Shown here one piece after another: positions 46,217 through 56,088 of a stretch of DNA of 64,000 bases; position 1 is the stretch's first letter, and the number at the start of each line of letters is the position of its first letter. Origin of the DNA: Cytobacillus oceanisediminis 2691. Its GTDB lineage: Bacteria; Bacillota; Bacilli; Bacillales; Cytobacillaceae. A program made the translations under genes and the position numbers. The notes below the pieces were generated by a model. The model had not been told where the DNA came from, made no database searches, and saw only the letters and a program-made list of their open reading frames with translations. The stretch lies in the NCBI RefSeq assembly GCF_000294775.2, contig NZ_CP015506.1:4625501-4689500 (forward strand), given 5' to 3'.

Positions 46217-46248
46217 ATTGTAAAAGGACTCTGCTTTGGCAGAGTCCA
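46217..46248 (-). terminator. Terminator after yugJ
   Basis: GGACTCTGC-CAAA-GCAGAGTCC on the minus strand followed by TTTTAC. Confidence 0.8.
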
Positions 46249-46257
46249 GCCTGATAT

Positions 46258-47421
46258 TTATAAAGAAGCGCGGTAGATTGAAACCACGTCATCATGATTT
46301 AATTTCGAGAAATTGCCGAATTCTCCGTTGACAGTCGCTTTGTCTGCCATCAATTCGATCTTGCTGTCATCAATATCATAATCAGCCAGGCGTGAAGGTG
46401 CACCAATGCTGTTCCAGAATTCACGAAGCTTTTCAATGCCTTCAAGCGCAGTCTCCTCATCTGTTTTTCCTGCCGGATCCACGTTAAATACACGGATAGC
46501 CAGCTGCTTGAATCGCTCAGGCTTCACGTTCAGATTATGCTTCATCCAGTTCGGGAACAGAATGGCCAGACCCCCGCCATGAGGAATATCATAAACGGCA
46601 GATACAGCATGCTCGATGTTATGTGTAGCCCAGTCTCCCCGGTAGCCCATATTCAGAATACCGTTCAATGCCATTGTGCCGGAATATAAGATGGAAGCAC
46701 GATGCTCGTAGCTTTCAAGGTCTTCAAGGAGCTTAGGAGCTGCTTCCATAATGGTAATCAGCAGGGATTCACACATGCGATCCTGAAAATCGGTATTTTC
46801 TTCAAGATGGAAGTAATGCTCCAGTACATGGGACATCATGTCCACAATTCCATATACCGTCTGATTCCTTGGCACCGTGAACGTATTAACAGGGTCAAGG
46901 ATTGAAAATTTAGGGAAAGTCACAGGACTGCCCCAGCCATATTTTTCGTTTGTTTCCCAGTTTGTAATTACAGATCCTGCATTCATTTCAGAACCGGTTG
47001 CCGCTAGTGTAAGAACGGTTCCAAACGGCAGAGCTTTTGCAGCAAATGCTTTCTTGATGACTAAATCCCAGGCATCGCCATCATATTTGGCACCAGCTGC
47101 GATAGCTTTTGTGCAGTCAATTACACTCCCGCCTCCAACTGCCAGCAGGAAATCAATGCCTTCAGTTTTGCAGATTTCAACGCCTTTGCGGACAGTGGAA
47201 ATTCTTGGATTAGGCTCAACGCCTGATAGTTCAAATACTTCAGCCCCAATTTCATGAAGCTGTTCCTTCACTTTATCATATAAACCATTGCGCTTAATGC
47301 TTCCCCCGCCATACACAATAAGAACCTTCTTGCCATACTGCGGAATTTCAGTCTGCAATTGGGAGAGCTGATCTTTCCCAAAAATTAATTTAGTCGGATT
47401 ATAAAAGGTAAAATTTTGCAT
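46258..47421 (-). CDS. yugJ: Iron-containing NAD(P)H-dependent alcohol (butanol) dehydrogenase
   Basis: 387 aa. The Fe-ADH fold is seen in [43 protein letters not shown] and metal ligands in [12 protein letters not shown] and [25 protein letters not shown]. It reduces aldehydes with NAD(P)H, typical of YugJ/YugK. In B. subtilis two tandem copies (yugJ, yugK) are present beside pgi; only one is here. RBS AAGGAGATGG before ATG. Confidence 0.93.
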   Translation of the reverse strand: MQNFTFYNPTKLIFGKDQLSQLQTEIPQYGKKVLIVYGGGSIKRNGLYDKVKEQLHEIGAEVFELSGVEPNPRISTVRKGVEICKTEGIDFLLAVGGGSVIDCTKAIAAGAKYDGDAWDLVIKKAFAAKALPFGTVLTLAATGSEMNAGSVITNWETNEKYGWGSPVTFPKFSILDPVNTFTVPRNQTVYGIVDMMSHVLEHYFHLEENTDFQDRMCESLLITIMEAAPKLLEDLESYEHRASILYSGTMALNGILNMGYRGDWATHNIEHAVSAVYDIPHGGGLAILFPNWMKHNLNVKPERFKQLAIRVFNVDPAGKTDEETALEGIEKLREFWNSIGAPSRLADYDIDDSKIELMADKATVNGEFGNFSKLNHDDVVSIYRASL

Positions 47422-47618
47422 ATCACCATCTCCTTTTCCACATCATTATCTTTCAAATTTTCAGCTAATGCAAAAAGTACGATTCGAAAGGCGGACATTA
47501 TATATGCCGGTTCTCAGATCATCTTTTTCATTATGGCTCTTAACGATTATTACGATGAATATTTTTTATTTCCGTGCAGCAACATAATAGTGAACCTATA
47601 CTACAAGGAGGAAACATC

Positions 47619-47852
47619 ATGAGTGGCATACAGCGTATTGCACTGGTTCTAACAATTATTGGCGCTATTAACTGGGGTTTAATCGGATTCTTCCAATTTG
47701 ATCTTGTGGCAGCTATCTTTGGCGGTCAGGATTCAGCCCTTTCAAGAATAATATACGGTCTTGTGGGCATTGCGGGCTTAATCAATCTGGGGCTTCTCTT
47801 CAAACCAAATGAAGAGCTGGAAAGAGAACCTGAAGCAAGGCCAACCCGTTAA
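47619..47852 (+). CDS. yuzA: DUF378 membrane protein YuzA
   Basis: 77 aa from ATG 47619 (CAAGGAGG nine bases upstream; an earlier Met at 47574 lacks one). The DUF378 motif ALVLTIIGAINWGLIGFFQFDLV and two membrane helices are clear, ending in a charged tail. Function unknown. Adjacent to and divergent from yugJ as in B. subtilis. Confidence 0.9.
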   Translation: MSGIQRIALVLTIIGAINWGLIGFFQFDLVAAIFGGQDSALSRIIYGLVGIAGLINLGLLFKPNEELEREPEARPTR

Positions 47853-47858
47853 TGCATG

Positions 47859-47896
47859 CAAAAAATCCTTGCACATTGTGTGCAAGGATTTTTTTG
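47859..47896. terminator. Bidirectional terminator between yuzA and rocG
   Basis: AAAAAATCCTTGCAC pairs with GTGCAAGGATTTTTTT, serving both converging genes. Confidence 0.92.
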
Positions 47897-47917
47897 TTTT
47901 ATATATCGATTACCGAA

Positions 47918-49207
47918 TTACACCCAGCCTCTGAAGCGGGATGCTTCAGACATTTTTCTCGCGCCGACCATGTAGGCAGCAAGACGCATATTTACTTTTC
48001 TTTGCTGTGAAGTCTGATAAACATTATCGAAAGCTTGAACAAGCACTTTTTTCAGCTTTTCTGTAACTTCCTCTTCAGTCCAATAGTACCCCTGATTGTT
48101 CTGTACCCATTCGAAATAGGATACCGTCACACCGCCTGAACTGGCTAACACATCAGGAACAAGCAGGATTCCCCGATCTGAAAGAATTTTTGTCGCTTCA
48201 AGAGTGGTTGGGCCATTTGCTGCCTCTACTATGATGGAAGCTTTAATATTATGGGCGTTTGCAGCGGTAATCTGATTGGACACAGCCGCAGGAACCAGGA
48301 TATCGCAATCCAGTTCAAGCAATTCTTCGTTTGTCAAAGTGTTATCGAAAAGGGTCGTTACCGTTCCAAAGCTATCGCGCCTATCAAGAAGGTAATCAAT
48401 ATCCAGGCCATTTGGATCATATAGAGCACCATAAGCATCTGAAATGGCGACCACTTTAGCGCCTGCATCATGCATGAATTTTGCCAGGAAGCTTCCTGCA
48501 TTTCCAAACCCCTGAACAGCCACACGTGCTCCTTCAATGGAAATGCCGCGCTTTTTCGCAGCTTCCTCAATGCAGATCACTACACCCTGTGCAGTTGCCT
48601 TTTCCCTTCCTTGCGACCCGCCGAGAACAAGCGGCTTGCCTGTGATAAATCCGGGAGAATCATACTCACGGAGTCGGCTGTATTCATCCATCATCCAGGC
48701 CATGATCTGTGAATTCGTATAAACATCCGGAGCAGGTATATCTTTTGTAGGGCCAACGATCTGGCTGATTGCCCTTACATATCCTCGGCTTAAGCGTTCC
48801 AGCTCTCCCATTGACATGGAACGGGGATCACAAATGATGCCGCCTTTCCCCCCTCCATAAGGAAGATCCACAATTCCGCACTTTAAACTCATCCACATGG
48901 ATAAAGCTTTTACTTCATCCTCATTTACTTCAGGATGAAAACGGACACCGCCCTTTGTCGGTCCTACCGCATCATTATGCTGTGATCTGTAGCCGGTGAA
49001 AATTTTTGTCGACCTGTCATCCATCCTTATCGGGATTCTTACCGTGAGCATCCTCAGCGGCTCTTTCAGCAGCTCATACATCTCATCTGCATAGCCGAGC
49101 TTGTTCAAAGCTTCTTTGATCACAACTTGAGTTGAAGTAAATAAATTTAAAGACTCTTCCATTTTTTGTTCAGTTTCTTTACCAGCTACTCCTGCAGCTC
49201 CCATCAT
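47918..49207 (-). CDS. rocG: Glutamate dehydrogenase
   Basis: 429 aa. Substrate loop GPTKGGVRFHPEV, catalytic Lys in MSLKCGIVDLPYGGGKGGI, NAD loop VQGFGNAGSFLAKFM and VPAAVSNQITAANA identify NAD-type glutamate dehydrogenase. It deaminates glutamate to 2-oxoglutarate, the last step in arginine/ornithine use. Start ATG 49207 (AAGAGGTG upstream) with a second Met next to it. It is third in the rocA-rocD-rocG group; I prefer rocG over gudB because of that context. Confidence 0.92.
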   Translation of the reverse strand: MMGAAGVAGKETEQKMEESLNLFTSTQVVIKEALNKLGYADEMYELLKEPLRMLTVRIPIRMDDRSTKIFTGYRSQHNDAVGPTKGGVRFHPEVNEDEVKALSMWMSLKCGIVDLPYGGGKGGIICDPRSMSMGELERLSRGYVRAISQIVGPTKDIPAPDVYTNSQIMAWMMDEYSRLREYDSPGFITGKPLVLGGSQGREKATAQGVVICIEEAAKKRGISIEGARVAVQGFGNAGSFLAKFMHDAGAKVVAISDAYGALYDPNGLDIDYLLDRRDSFGTVTTLFDNTLTNEELLELDCDILVPAAVSNQITAANAHNIKASIIVEAANGPTTLEATKILSDRGILLVPDVLASSGGVTVSYFEWVQNNQGYYWTEEEVTEKLKKVLVQAFDNVYQTSQQRKVNMRLAAYMVGARKMSEASRFRGWV

Positions 49208-49260
49208 GGCACCTCTTGATTTTAATATTTAGGAAAATTACAGCAATACTCCATAACCGG

Positions 49261-49294
49261 CGGCCCTGCATCACAAATTCAGACACAAGGGCCA
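49261..49294 (-). terminator. Hairpin between rocD and rocG
   Basis: GGCCCTTG... pairs with CAGGGCC across a long loop; no T run follows, so it may be a processing or attenuation element rather than a terminator. Confidence 0.35.
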
Positions 49295-49312
49295 ACTGTC
49301 CGTATAATTGTA

Positions 49313-50512
49313 TTAGCTTAATACTTTATTGATTCTTTCAATTGCCCAATCAAGCTCTTCTTCAGAAATGACTAAAGGAGGGGCAAAACGAATAACCGTG
49401 TCATGCGTTTCTTTGCAAAGCAATCCTTGTTCTTTAAGCTCTTCACAATATTTGCGAGCTGGCTCATTCAGCTCAACACCGATAAATAAGCCGCGGCCGC
49501 GCACTTCTTTAATAACCGGATTATTAATTTCTTTTAATTTGCTCATGAAATAGTCGCCCAGTTTAAGGGAACGGTCTGCCAGCTTTTCTTCAACCAATAC
49601 GTTCATGGAAGCAACAGATACGGCACAAGCCATTGGGTTTCCTCCAAATGTTGAACCATGTGATCCAGGATTAAATACCCCAAGAACATCTTTATTCGCA
49701 ACTACGCATGAAATCGGGAATACTCCTCCACCAAGCGCTTTCCCTAAAATGAACATGTCAGGATCTACATCTTCCCATTCGCATGCAAACATTTTTCCGG
49801 AACGCGCAAGGCCAGCCTGAATTTCATCTGCAATGAATAATACATTGTTTTCCTTACAAGTTTCATATGCTTTTTTCAGGAAGCCTTCCGGAGGAATCAC
49901 AATTCCAGCTTCACCTTGGATTGGCTCAATTAAGAAAGCCGCCGTATTCTCAGTGATTGCTTCTTTAAGAGCGTCAAGATCTCCGTAAGGAATCAGCTTA
50001 ATGCCTGGAAGCATAGGTCCGAAGCCCCGCTTATATTCTTCTTCAGAAGAAAGCGAAACCGCTGTCATTGTACGGCCATGGAAGTTACCTATACAAGCAA
50101 TGATCTCTGCCTGGTTATCTGCCACGCCTTTTACATCATAAGCCCAGCGGCGTGCAGCTTTGATTGCCGTTTCAACCGCTTCCGCACCAGTGTTCATCGG
50201 AAGGGCCATTTCTTTATTTGTCAGTTCACAGATCATTTCATACCAAGGCCCCAGCTGATCGTTATGGAAAGCACGGGAAGTTAGCGTTACGCGGTCAGCC
50301 TGATCCTTCAGCGCCTGGATGATTTTTGGATGGCGGTGCCCCTGGTTTACTGCTGAATAAGCACTTAGCATATCCATGTATTTATTGCCTTCAGGATCTT
50401 CCACCCAGACACCTTCCGCTTTCGAAATAACGATTGGAAGCGGGTGATAGTTGTTTGCACCGTATTTTTCAGTTTGTTCGATTAGTGAATGTGATTTTGT
50501 CGCTTCAGTCAA
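49313..50512 (-). CDS. rocD: Ornithine aminotransferase
   Basis: 399 aa, PLP fold type I class [38 protein letters not shown], the Asp-x-x-x-x-x-Gly of PLP binding in [15 protein letters not shown], and the Schiff-base Lys in [13 protein letters not shown] are visible. It converts ornithine and 2-oxoglutarate to glutamate semialdehyde and glutamate, whose product is the substrate of the RocA enzyme next door. RBS GGAGGA before ATG. Confidence 0.95.
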   Translation of the reverse strand: MTEATKSHSLIEQTEKYGANNYHPLPIVISKAEGVWVEDPEGNKYMDMLSAYSAVNQGHRHPKIIQALKDQADRVTLTSRAFHNDQLGPWYEMICELTNKEMALPMNTGAEAVETAIKAARRWAYDVKGVADNQAEIIACIGNFHGRTMTAVSLSSEEEYKRGFGPMLPGIKLIPYGDLDALKEAITENTAAFLIEPIQGEAGIVIPPEGFLKKAYETCKENNVLFIADEIQAGLARSGKMFACEWEDVDPDMFILGKALGGGVFPISCVVANKDVLGVFNPGSHGSTFGGNPMACAVSVASMNVLVEEKLADRSLKLGDYFMSKLKEINNPVIKEVRGRGLFIGVELNEPARKYCEELKEQGLLCKETHDTVIRFAPPLVISEEELDWAIERINKVLS

Positions 50513-50590
50513 TTAAAATTCCTCCTTTTTCAGAATAGTCCTTTATATTGTAACGTTAAGCTATTCTTCTTTAAACTATTTAGGGTTTTA

Positions 50591-50623
50591 GCATGCACAG
50601 GATATGAAAAATCCTGTGCATGC
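50591..50623 (-). terminator. Perfect 13-bp hairpin after rocA
   Basis: GCATGCACAGGAT and ATCCTGTGCATGC form a perfect stem with a 7-base loop. There is no T run on the minus strand, so it may protect or process the rocA mRNA instead of ending it. Confidence 0.6.
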
Positions 50624-50633
50624 TTTACAAGTC

Positions 50634-52181
50634 TTAGTACATTTCAGAAGTAGTCTTCGCCTGCATGTGCAGAAGAATGTAGTCAGGGCCGCCCGCCTTG
50701 GAGTCAGTTCCTGACATGTTGAATCCGCCGAATGGCTGGTATCCAACAATCGCGCCTGTACAGCCGCGGTTGAAGTATAAGTTTCCAACATGGAAGTCTT
50801 CGCGCGCTTTTTGGATGTGCTCACGGTTCTGTGTGATCACAGCACCTGTTAAGCCGTACTCGGTGTTGTTGGCGATTTCAAGCGCATGATCGAAATCTTT
50901 TGCCTTTGTGAAGCCAACGACAGGTCCAAAGATCTCTTCCTGCATTAAGCGTGCATCCGGGGCAAGGTCTGCGAATACTGTCGGCTTGATGAAGAAGCCT
51001 TTCGAGCTGTCTCCTTCTCCGCCAGTCATCAGCTTGCCTTCCTCTTTGCCGATTTCGATGTAGCTCATGATCTTGTCAAATGCGCCCTGGTCAATCACTG
51101 GACCCATGTAATTGCTCTGGTCTTCAGGATTGCCCTGCGTTAATTCGTTCGTCAGTTCCACCACACGGTTAAGAACCTGATCGTATACATCTTCTACTAC
51201 AACCGCACGTGAACATGCAGAGCACTTCTGGCCGGAGAATCCGAAAGCAGAGGCAACGATTGAAGTAGCTGCCAATTCAAGGTCTGCTTCTTTGTCCACA
51301 ACGATTGTGTCCTTACCGCCCATTTCAGCGATAACACGCTTTAGCCAGATTTGGCCTTCGTTTAGCTTGGAAGCACGTTCGTTGATGCGAAGACCAACGT
51401 CGCGTGAACCCGTGAAGGAGATGAAGCGAGTGTCTTTATGGTCAACCAAATAGTCGCCCACTTCTGCACCGCTGCCCGGTACAAAGTTCAGCACGCCCTT
51501 CGGAAGGCCTGCCTCTTCCATCACTTCAACAAATTTCGCAGCCACAACCGGTGTTGTAGAAGCTGGTTTTAATAGGACTGTATTTCCTGCCACGATCGCG
51601 GCAACAGTAGTGCCGGCCATGATTGCAAGCGGGAAGTTCCAAGGAGAGATGATGATCCCCACTCCCAATGGAATGTAGTCATAACGGTTATATTCGTTCG
51701 GACGGCTGTTGACTGGAACACCGTCTTTGATTTTTAAGATTTGGCGTGCATAGTACTCAAGGAAGTCAATGGCTTCCGCAGTATCAGCATCTGCCTCGTT
51801 CCAAGGCTTCCCTGCTTCCTTTGTTAAAAGGGCAGAAAACTCATGCTTGCGGCGGCGGATAATCGCAGCAGCTTTGAATAAAACATCTGCGCGTGTTTCC
51901 GGCTTCACTTTTCTCCATGTTTTGAATGCTTCAACAGCAGCCTGCATTGCTTTTTCCGCAAGCTCGCGGTTTGCCTTTGAAACACGGCCAACTACTTCTT
52001 CTTTATTAGAAGGATTGATGGATACGATTTTTTCATCAGTAGAGATTCTTTCTCCGCCTATTAATAAGTCATAGTCCTGTCCTAAATAGCTTTCGACTGT
52101 TTTTAATCCCAGTAAGTATGCTTCACGGTTTTCTTCTGTTTTAAAATTTGTGAAAGGTTCATGTTTGTAAGGCTGTACCAT
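50634..52181 (-). CDS. rocA: 1-pyrroline-5-carboxylate dehydrogenase
   Basis: 515 aa. The ALDH fold is shown by [33 protein letters not shown], catalytic Glu in AEMGGKDT and catalytic Cys in [19 protein letters not shown] and EEIFGPV. Oxidises glutamate semialdehyde/P5C to glutamate with NAD. RBS AGGGGGATGGC before ATG. A sigma-54 promoter at 52230-52246 and RocR-type dyads at 52287 and 52330 lie upstream, so RocR and SigL should control it. Confidence 0.95.
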   Translation of the reverse strand: MVQPYKHEPFTNFKTEENREAYLLGLKTVESYLGQDYDLLIGGERISTDEKIVSINPSNKEEVVGRVSKANRELAEKAMQAAVEAFKTWRKVKPETRADVLFKAAAIIRRRKHEFSALLTKEAGKPWNEADADTAEAIDFLEYYARQILKIKDGVPVNSRPNEYNRYDYIPLGVGIIISPWNFPLAIMAGTTVAAIVAGNTVLLKPASTTPVVAAKFVEVMEEAGLPKGVLNFVPGSGAEVGDYLVDHKDTRFISFTGSRDVGLRINERASKLNEGQIWLKRVIAEMGGKDTIVVDKEADLELAATSIVASAFGFSGQKCSACSRAVVVEDVYDQVLNRVVELTNELTQGNPEDQSNYMGPVIDQGAFDKIMSYIEIGKEEGKLMTGGEGDSSKGFFIKPTVFADLAPDARLMQEEIFGPVVGFTKAKDFDHALEIANNTEYGLTGAVITQNREHIQKAREDFHVGNLYFNRGCTGAIVGYQPFGGFNMSGTDSKAGGPDYILLHMQAKTTSEMY

Positions 52182-52229
52182 GATGCCATCCCCCTTTAAT
52201 AAATTCGTTTTTTATCCACTATTTTATTA

Positions 52230-52246
52230 TGCAAGAACTGTGCCAA
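52230..52246 (-). promoter_or_regulatory. Sigma-54 (SigL) -24/-12 promoter of rocA
   Basis: TTGGCAC-AGTTC-TTGCA on the minus strand, with the GG/GC spacing of sigma-54 promoters, about 50 bp before the rocA start. Confidence 0.9.
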
Positions 52247-52286
52247 ATATAAAAAGCTGATAAATGAGTATTTTCATAAACTGAAA

Positions 52287-52301
52287 GCAAAATATTTTTG
52301 C
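52287..52301. promoter_or_regulatory. RocR-type upstream activating dyad 1 (rocA)
   Basis: GCAAAATATTTTTGC, an inverted repeat about 50 bp beyond the -24 element. Length and pattern match the UAS dyads of the B. subtilis roc operons. Confidence 0.7.
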
Positions 52302-52329
52302 CCTTTTTAAATCACTAATAGTTATTGGT

Positions 52330-52344
52330 GCAAATTTTCATTGC
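52330..52344. promoter_or_regulatory. RocR-type upstream activating dyad 2 (rocA)
   Basis: GCAAATTTTCATTGC, same 15-bp length, 43 bp from dyad 1, thus about four helical turns away. Confidence 0.6.
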
Positions 52345-52399
52345 ATATATTCGAATTAGTATATACTATTGAATAAACTGCCGAGTGAAGGAGATCACA

Positions 52400-53824
52400 A
52401 TGAATCACAGGGAATTTGAACAGCTCCAATTGAAAAGCAAGTTATTTCAACGGATATTAGATGAAATTGATGTTGGTGTCCATGTAGTGAATGAGGAAGG
52501 AAGAACAACATTCTACAATAAAAAAATGGCCCAAATAGAGGGTATGGATTATGAAGATGTACTGGATAAAAATCTGCTGGATGTATTTTCTTTCAATCAG
52601 GACGAAGACAGCACCTTGCTTCAGGCGCTCAAAAATGGCAGCAAAATTAAAAATGCCAAACAAACCTATTTTAACAATAAGGGACAGGAAATCACCACGA
52701 TCAATAATACTTTCCCAATTATGGAAGATGGTGAACAGATTGGTGCTATGGAAATCGCACGTGATGTCACCAAGCTTGAAAAGCTGATCAGAGAAAATAT
52801 GAATAAACGCGGAGACACCCGCTATACTTTCGATAGTATTATTGGCAGCAGCGACGAGATCCAAGAAGTGATTGAAGCGAGCAAAAGAGCAACCCGGACA
52901 AGTTCTTCTGTCCTGATTATCGGGGAGACCGGCACAGGGAAAGAGCTTTTTGCCCAAAGCATCCATAATGGCAGCAGCCGCTCTTCAAAACCATTTATCT
53001 CCCAAAATTGCGCTGCTCTTCCGGACAGTCTGATAGAGGGTCTTTTATTTGGTACAAAGAAAGGGGCATTTACAGGCTCCATTGAAAGGCCAGGATTGTT
53101 TGAACAGGCAAATGGCGGGACTTTGCTGCTCGATGAAATCAATTCACTTAATCCATCCCTGCAGGCAAAGCTTTTGAGAGTTTTGCAGGAAAAAACGGTC
53201 AGAAGGGTCGGTGATACGAAAGACCGGACAGTAGATGTAAGAATTATAGCAACCATTAACGAAGACCCGATTGATGCTATCTCAGAAGACCGTATGAGAA
53301 AAGATTTATATTACAGGCTAAGTGTTGTTTCCCTCTTTGTTCCGCCTCTGCGCGAGAGAAGAAAGGATATCAGGGATCTTGCACAATTTTTCATAGAAAA
53401 ATACAATCAGCTCTTTGGGATGAATGTAGCGGAAATCGATGAAGAAGTAATGAGCAAATTCGAGCAATACGATTGGCCGGGCAATGTACGGGAACTGGAG
53501 CATATTATCGAAGGGGCCATGAATCTGATTGACCAGGAAGAAGCGATCAGCTATGTGCATTTGCCTCTTCACTTCCGGAATAAGCCTCAATTCAAGGAGG
53601 AGCCGAACGAAACCGGTCATTTGGAGGATTTGCTTATACAGAAAAACAAGCCTATTAAACCACTTGAACAATATATACAGGAAGCTGAGACCTACTATCT
53701 AAAGAAGGTCCTTAAACACCATGGCAATAATATAACCCAGTCCGCAAAATCTCTTGGCATGAGCCGGCAAAACCTGCAATACCGGCTAAGAAAATACGGA
53801 GTAAGGAAAGAAACAGCTGATTGA
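52400..53824 (+). CDS. rocR: RocR-type sigma-54-dependent activator
   Basis: About 474 aa. PAS domain (residues 15-120, ILDEIDVGVHVVNEEGRTTFYN), AAA+ domain with Walker A GETGTGKELFA, Walker B LLLDEINS, the sigma-54 contact loop as GAFTGS instead of GAFTGA, and R-finger region RKDLYYRLSVV, then a Fis-type HTH (NNITQSAKSLGMSRQNLQYRL). An ornithine- or citrulline-responsive PAS fits RocR. ATG 52400 with AAGGAG; a GTG at 52385 is less good. Divergent from rocA with the shared 218-bp control region. Confidence 0.92.
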   Translation: MNHREFEQLQLKSKLFQRILDEIDVGVHVVNEEGRTTFYNKKMAQIEGMDYEDVLDKNLLDVFSFNQDEDSTLLQALKNGSKIKNAKQTYFNNKGQEITTINNTFPIMEDGEQIGAMEIARDVTKLEKLIRENMNKRGDTRYTFDSIIGSSDEIQEVIEASKRATRTSSSVLIIGETGTGKELFAQSIHNGSSRSSKPFISQNCAALPDSLIEGLLFGTKKGAFTGSIERPGLFEQANGGTLLLDEINSLNPSLQAKLLRVLQEKTVRRVGDTKDRTVDVRIIATINEDPIDAISEDRMRKDLYYRLSVVSLFVPPLRERRKDIRDLAQFFIEKYNQLFGMNVAEIDEEVMSKFEQYDWPGNVRELEHIIEGAMNLIDQEEAISYVHLPLHFRNKPQFKEEPNETGHLEDLLIQKNKPIKPLEQYIQEAETYYLKKVLKHHGNNITQSAKSLGMSRQNLQYRLRKYGVRKETAD

Positions 53825-53849
53825 AGCCGCTTGAGGTTAGAAGAATAAT

Positions 53850-53957
53850 TTGTTCGCAGATATAATGAATTTTACGCGATAAAACTTGATTATCTTGATT
53901 ATATTCTTTGGCGGATAAAAGATATTTTCCGCTGGTGTATCCTAATTTCCGCGTAAC
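53850..53957. repeat. Second array of the 20-bp CGCG-type repeat
   Basis: Copies of the unit found at 43.5 kb: cores near 53855 (CGCAG), 53875 (CGCGA), 53910 (GGCGG), 53930 (CGCTG) and 53950 (CGCGT). Four steps are exact multiples of 20 or 35 bp, with one diverged copy between. It lies between rocR and the globin gene, whose terminator begins at 53960. Confidence 0.6.
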
Positions 53958-53961
53958 AAAA

Positions 53962-53987
53962 ACGAAAAGCTCCCCTTGGGGAGCTTA
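53962..53987 (-). terminator. Terminator after the globin gene
   Basis: AAGCTCCCC-AAGGGGAGCTT followed by TTCGTTTTTG on the minus strand; it touches the globin stop codon. Confidence 0.85.
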
Positions 53988-54350
53988 TTTGTATAGAATA
54001 TCGTCCCTAAGAGCTGCAACGCGAGTCAAAGCTTCATCGATATCCCTCTCATTCACCCCAAAATGGGCAAGCGCATCATGCAGATGCCTGGCAATCGCGT
54101 TAAAGTGTTCGGGCTGCAGGTTCAAACCCTCATGCGCTTTTGCCATGGAATTGCCTGAATATTGATTAGGGCCGCCTAATGCATAGCTTATGAACTTGGA
54201 TTGATGACGTTTTTGCTTAATCATATCCGTATGCTCAAAAAACTGATTGACGGTCGGATCCTTTAATACCAGTTCCTCGTAAAAATAATCAACTACTTTT
54301 TCAATGGCTTCTCCGCCGCCTGCTTTTTCGTAAAGTGTCTGTTCTGCCAT
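53985..54350 (-). CDS. Group II-like truncated hemoglobin
   Basis: 121 aa from ATG 54350 (AAGGAGAG upstream; the frame opens at 54407 without a ribosome site). The 2/2 globin pattern is TLYEKAGGGEAIEKVVDYFYEELVLKDPTVNQFF, the E-helix with RHQSKFISYALGGPN, and proximal His in AKAHEGLNL. Such globins bind O2 or NO. In B. subtilis the yjbI-type globin is elsewhere. No operon partner; it follows rocR and precedes the antiporter gene, all in the roc cassette. Confidence 0.85.
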   Translation of the reverse strand: MAEQTLYEKAGGGEAIEKVVDYFYEELVLKDPTVNQFFEHTDMIKQKRHQSKFISYALGGPNQYSGNSMAKAHEGLNLQPEHFNAIARHLHDALAHFGVNERDIDEALTRVAALRDDILYK

Positions 54351-54458
54351 AACTATCTCTCCTTTTAACAAAATGTATTCTTTGACTAACTCAAAGTACC
54401 TATTCATAAATCACGACAGGAATTGCTCCCATTTACTTTACCCTATCATCGCTTTTTC

Positions 54459-54489
54459 AAAAAACAAAAGACTCCGAAGGATCGGAGCC
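54459..54489 (-). terminator. Terminator after the NhaC gene
   Basis: GGCTCCGATCCTTCGGAGTC followed by TTTTGTTTTTT on the minus strand. Confidence 0.88.
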
Positions 54490-55914
54490 CTATGATGCTA
54501 TTTGATCTTTTTCTTCCATTTCTTTTCGTTCCTGATCACTCATGAAAGTTATTTTGTAGCCAAGCATGGCAAAGATAATAGCCAGGATCGGCACAGTGAA
54601 ATTTAAAATCGCGTAAGGTGCATATTCAAAGGGATGAACAGCCAGTGTTGACATGATAAACACTGCACAAGTATTCCATGGAACAAAAACAGAAGTGACC
54701 GTACCGCCATCTTCAAGTGCCCGTGAAAGATTTTTGGATTGCAGATTTTTATCCTTAAATGCCTGTGTGTACATTCTTCCCGGCAGCAGAATGGAAATAT
54801 ACTGCTCTGCAGCCGCCACATTTGTAAAGAACGCAGATAGTACGGTAGTTGCTACTAAACTTCTTGCTGAACGGGCCAATTTCAGTATCTGTTCAACTAT
54901 GGCTTTTAACATGCCGGTCTGCTCCATAACTCCCCCGAAAGCCATCGCCACAATCGTTAGGGACACGGTGTACATCATATCGTCAATGCCGCCTCTATTG
55001 AAAAGCTCGTCCACCATTGTGTTGCCTGATTCAATCGAAAATCCGCCCTGAAGAGTATTGACCGCATCCCCCACAGCACCGCCCTGGACTAAAATATGGC
55101 AAAGCCAGCCAAGGAAAACCCCCACCGCAAGCGAAGGCAGTGCAGGCACCTTTTTTGCCACTAACCCTATAACAATTACAGGTACCAGTAAAAGCCAAGG
55201 AGAGATGACAAAGTTCTCTGATAAAACATTCATGACACCAGTAATTTTATCATTATTCAAATCATCCCCGCCAAATTGCCTTCCCAAAAACCAATAAGCA
55301 ATAATGGCAATGGCCAGCGCCGGAAGGGTTGTGTAAAACATATGCTTTATATGCGCAAAAAGATCCGTGCCTGTGATTCCCGCAGCCAAATTAGTCGTGT
55401 CGGACAGCGGTGACATTTTATCTCCGAAATAGGCGCCTGAGATGATAGCTCCCGCCACCATTGGAGCCGGGATGCCCATACTGATTCCAATGCCCATACC
55501 GGCGACGCCAATTGTTCCCATTGTAGACCATGAGCTTCCGATTGCCAGAGTGACAATGGCACAGATAATACAAATTGAGACTAAAAACATGGATGGGGTC
55601 ATCAGTTTTAATCCGTAAAAGACCATGGTCGCTACAATTCCCCCGCCAATCCAGGAGCCAATTGTCAAACCGACCATTATAATAATCAGAATAGCCGGGA
55701 GCGCTAACTTAATGCCTTTATAGAAGCCTTCCTCAATATCGTTCCACTTATAGCCAAAACGCCAGGCGATGAAAGCGGATACAATTGTTCCGGTAATTAA
55801 AGGCACATGAGGGCTTCCCTCAAACTTAACAATTGTAATAATCATGGCAGCAATCATCACCAGCAGCGGCAGCACTGAAAACCAGAAGGGAATTTTCTTT
55901 CCTGTTTCTTGCAT
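54490..55914 (-). CDS. NhaC-family antiporter under RocR/sigma-54-type control
   Basis: 474 aa with 11-12 membrane helices; NhaC-family features SSWSTMGTIGVAGMGIG, GAYFGDKMSPLSDTTNLAAG and the C-terminal PWNTCAVFIMSTL. The family exchanges Na+ or organic anions/amino acids for protons or metabolites. The promoter is the surprise: minus strand TTGGCATTAATCTTGCA at 55954-55970 is a -24/-12 element with the rocA spacing, and 15-bp RocR-like dyads lie at 56089 and, weaker, 56047. So the protein may move arginine, ornithine or a related catabolite rather than sodium alone. Start ATG with AGGAGG. Confidence 0.85.
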   Translation of the reverse strand: MQETGKKIPFWFSVLPLLVMIAAMIITIVKFEGSPHVPLITGTIVSAFIAWRFGYKWNDIEEGFYKGIKLALPAILIIIMVGLTIGSWIGGGIVATMVFYGLKLMTPSMFLVSICIICAIVTLAIGSSWSTMGTIGVAGMGIGISMGIPAPMVAGAIISGAYFGDKMSPLSDTTNLAAGITGTDLFAHIKHMFYTTLPALAIAIIAYWFLGRQFGGDDLNNDKITGVMNVLSENFVISPWLLLVPVIVIGLVAKKVPALPSLAVGVFLGWLCHILVQGGAVGDAVNTLQGGFSIESGNTMVDELFNRGGIDDMMYTVSLTIVAMAFGGVMEQTGMLKAIVEQILKLARSARSLVATTVLSAFFTNVAAAEQYISILLPGRMYTQAFKDKNLQSKNLSRALEDGGTVTSVFVPWNTCAVFIMSTLAVHPFEYAPYAILNFTVPILAIIFAMLGYKITFMSDQERKEMEEKDQIAS

Positions 55915-55953
55915 GTATGTTCCTCCTTTTAAAGTTGCAGTTGGTTTAACTAT

Positions 55954-55970
55954 TGCAAGATTAATGCCAA
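55954..55970 (-). promoter_or_regulatory. Sigma-54 promoter of the NhaC gene
   Basis: TTGGCAT-TAATC-TTGCA, identical in spacing to the rocA promoter (11 bp between the key GG and GC). Lies about 40 bp before the start codon. Confidence 0.8.
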
Positions 55971-56046
55971 GATATTAAATTCCAACATTTTTCAGACTAT
56001 TTATCTTAAAAAATATAAATTTCATCTTTTTTATGTAGCTAAGCAT

Positions 56047-56061
56047 GCAAAAGAATTTGTC
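56047..56061. promoter_or_regulatory. Weaker RocR-type dyad upstream of NhaC
   Basis: GCAAAAGAATTTGTC, with only one good arm, 42 bp from the stronger dyad at 56089 as in the rocA spacing of 43 bp. Confidence 0.4.
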
Positions 56062-56088
56062 GAGCGCTCGCTCATTTTGCACGAGAAA

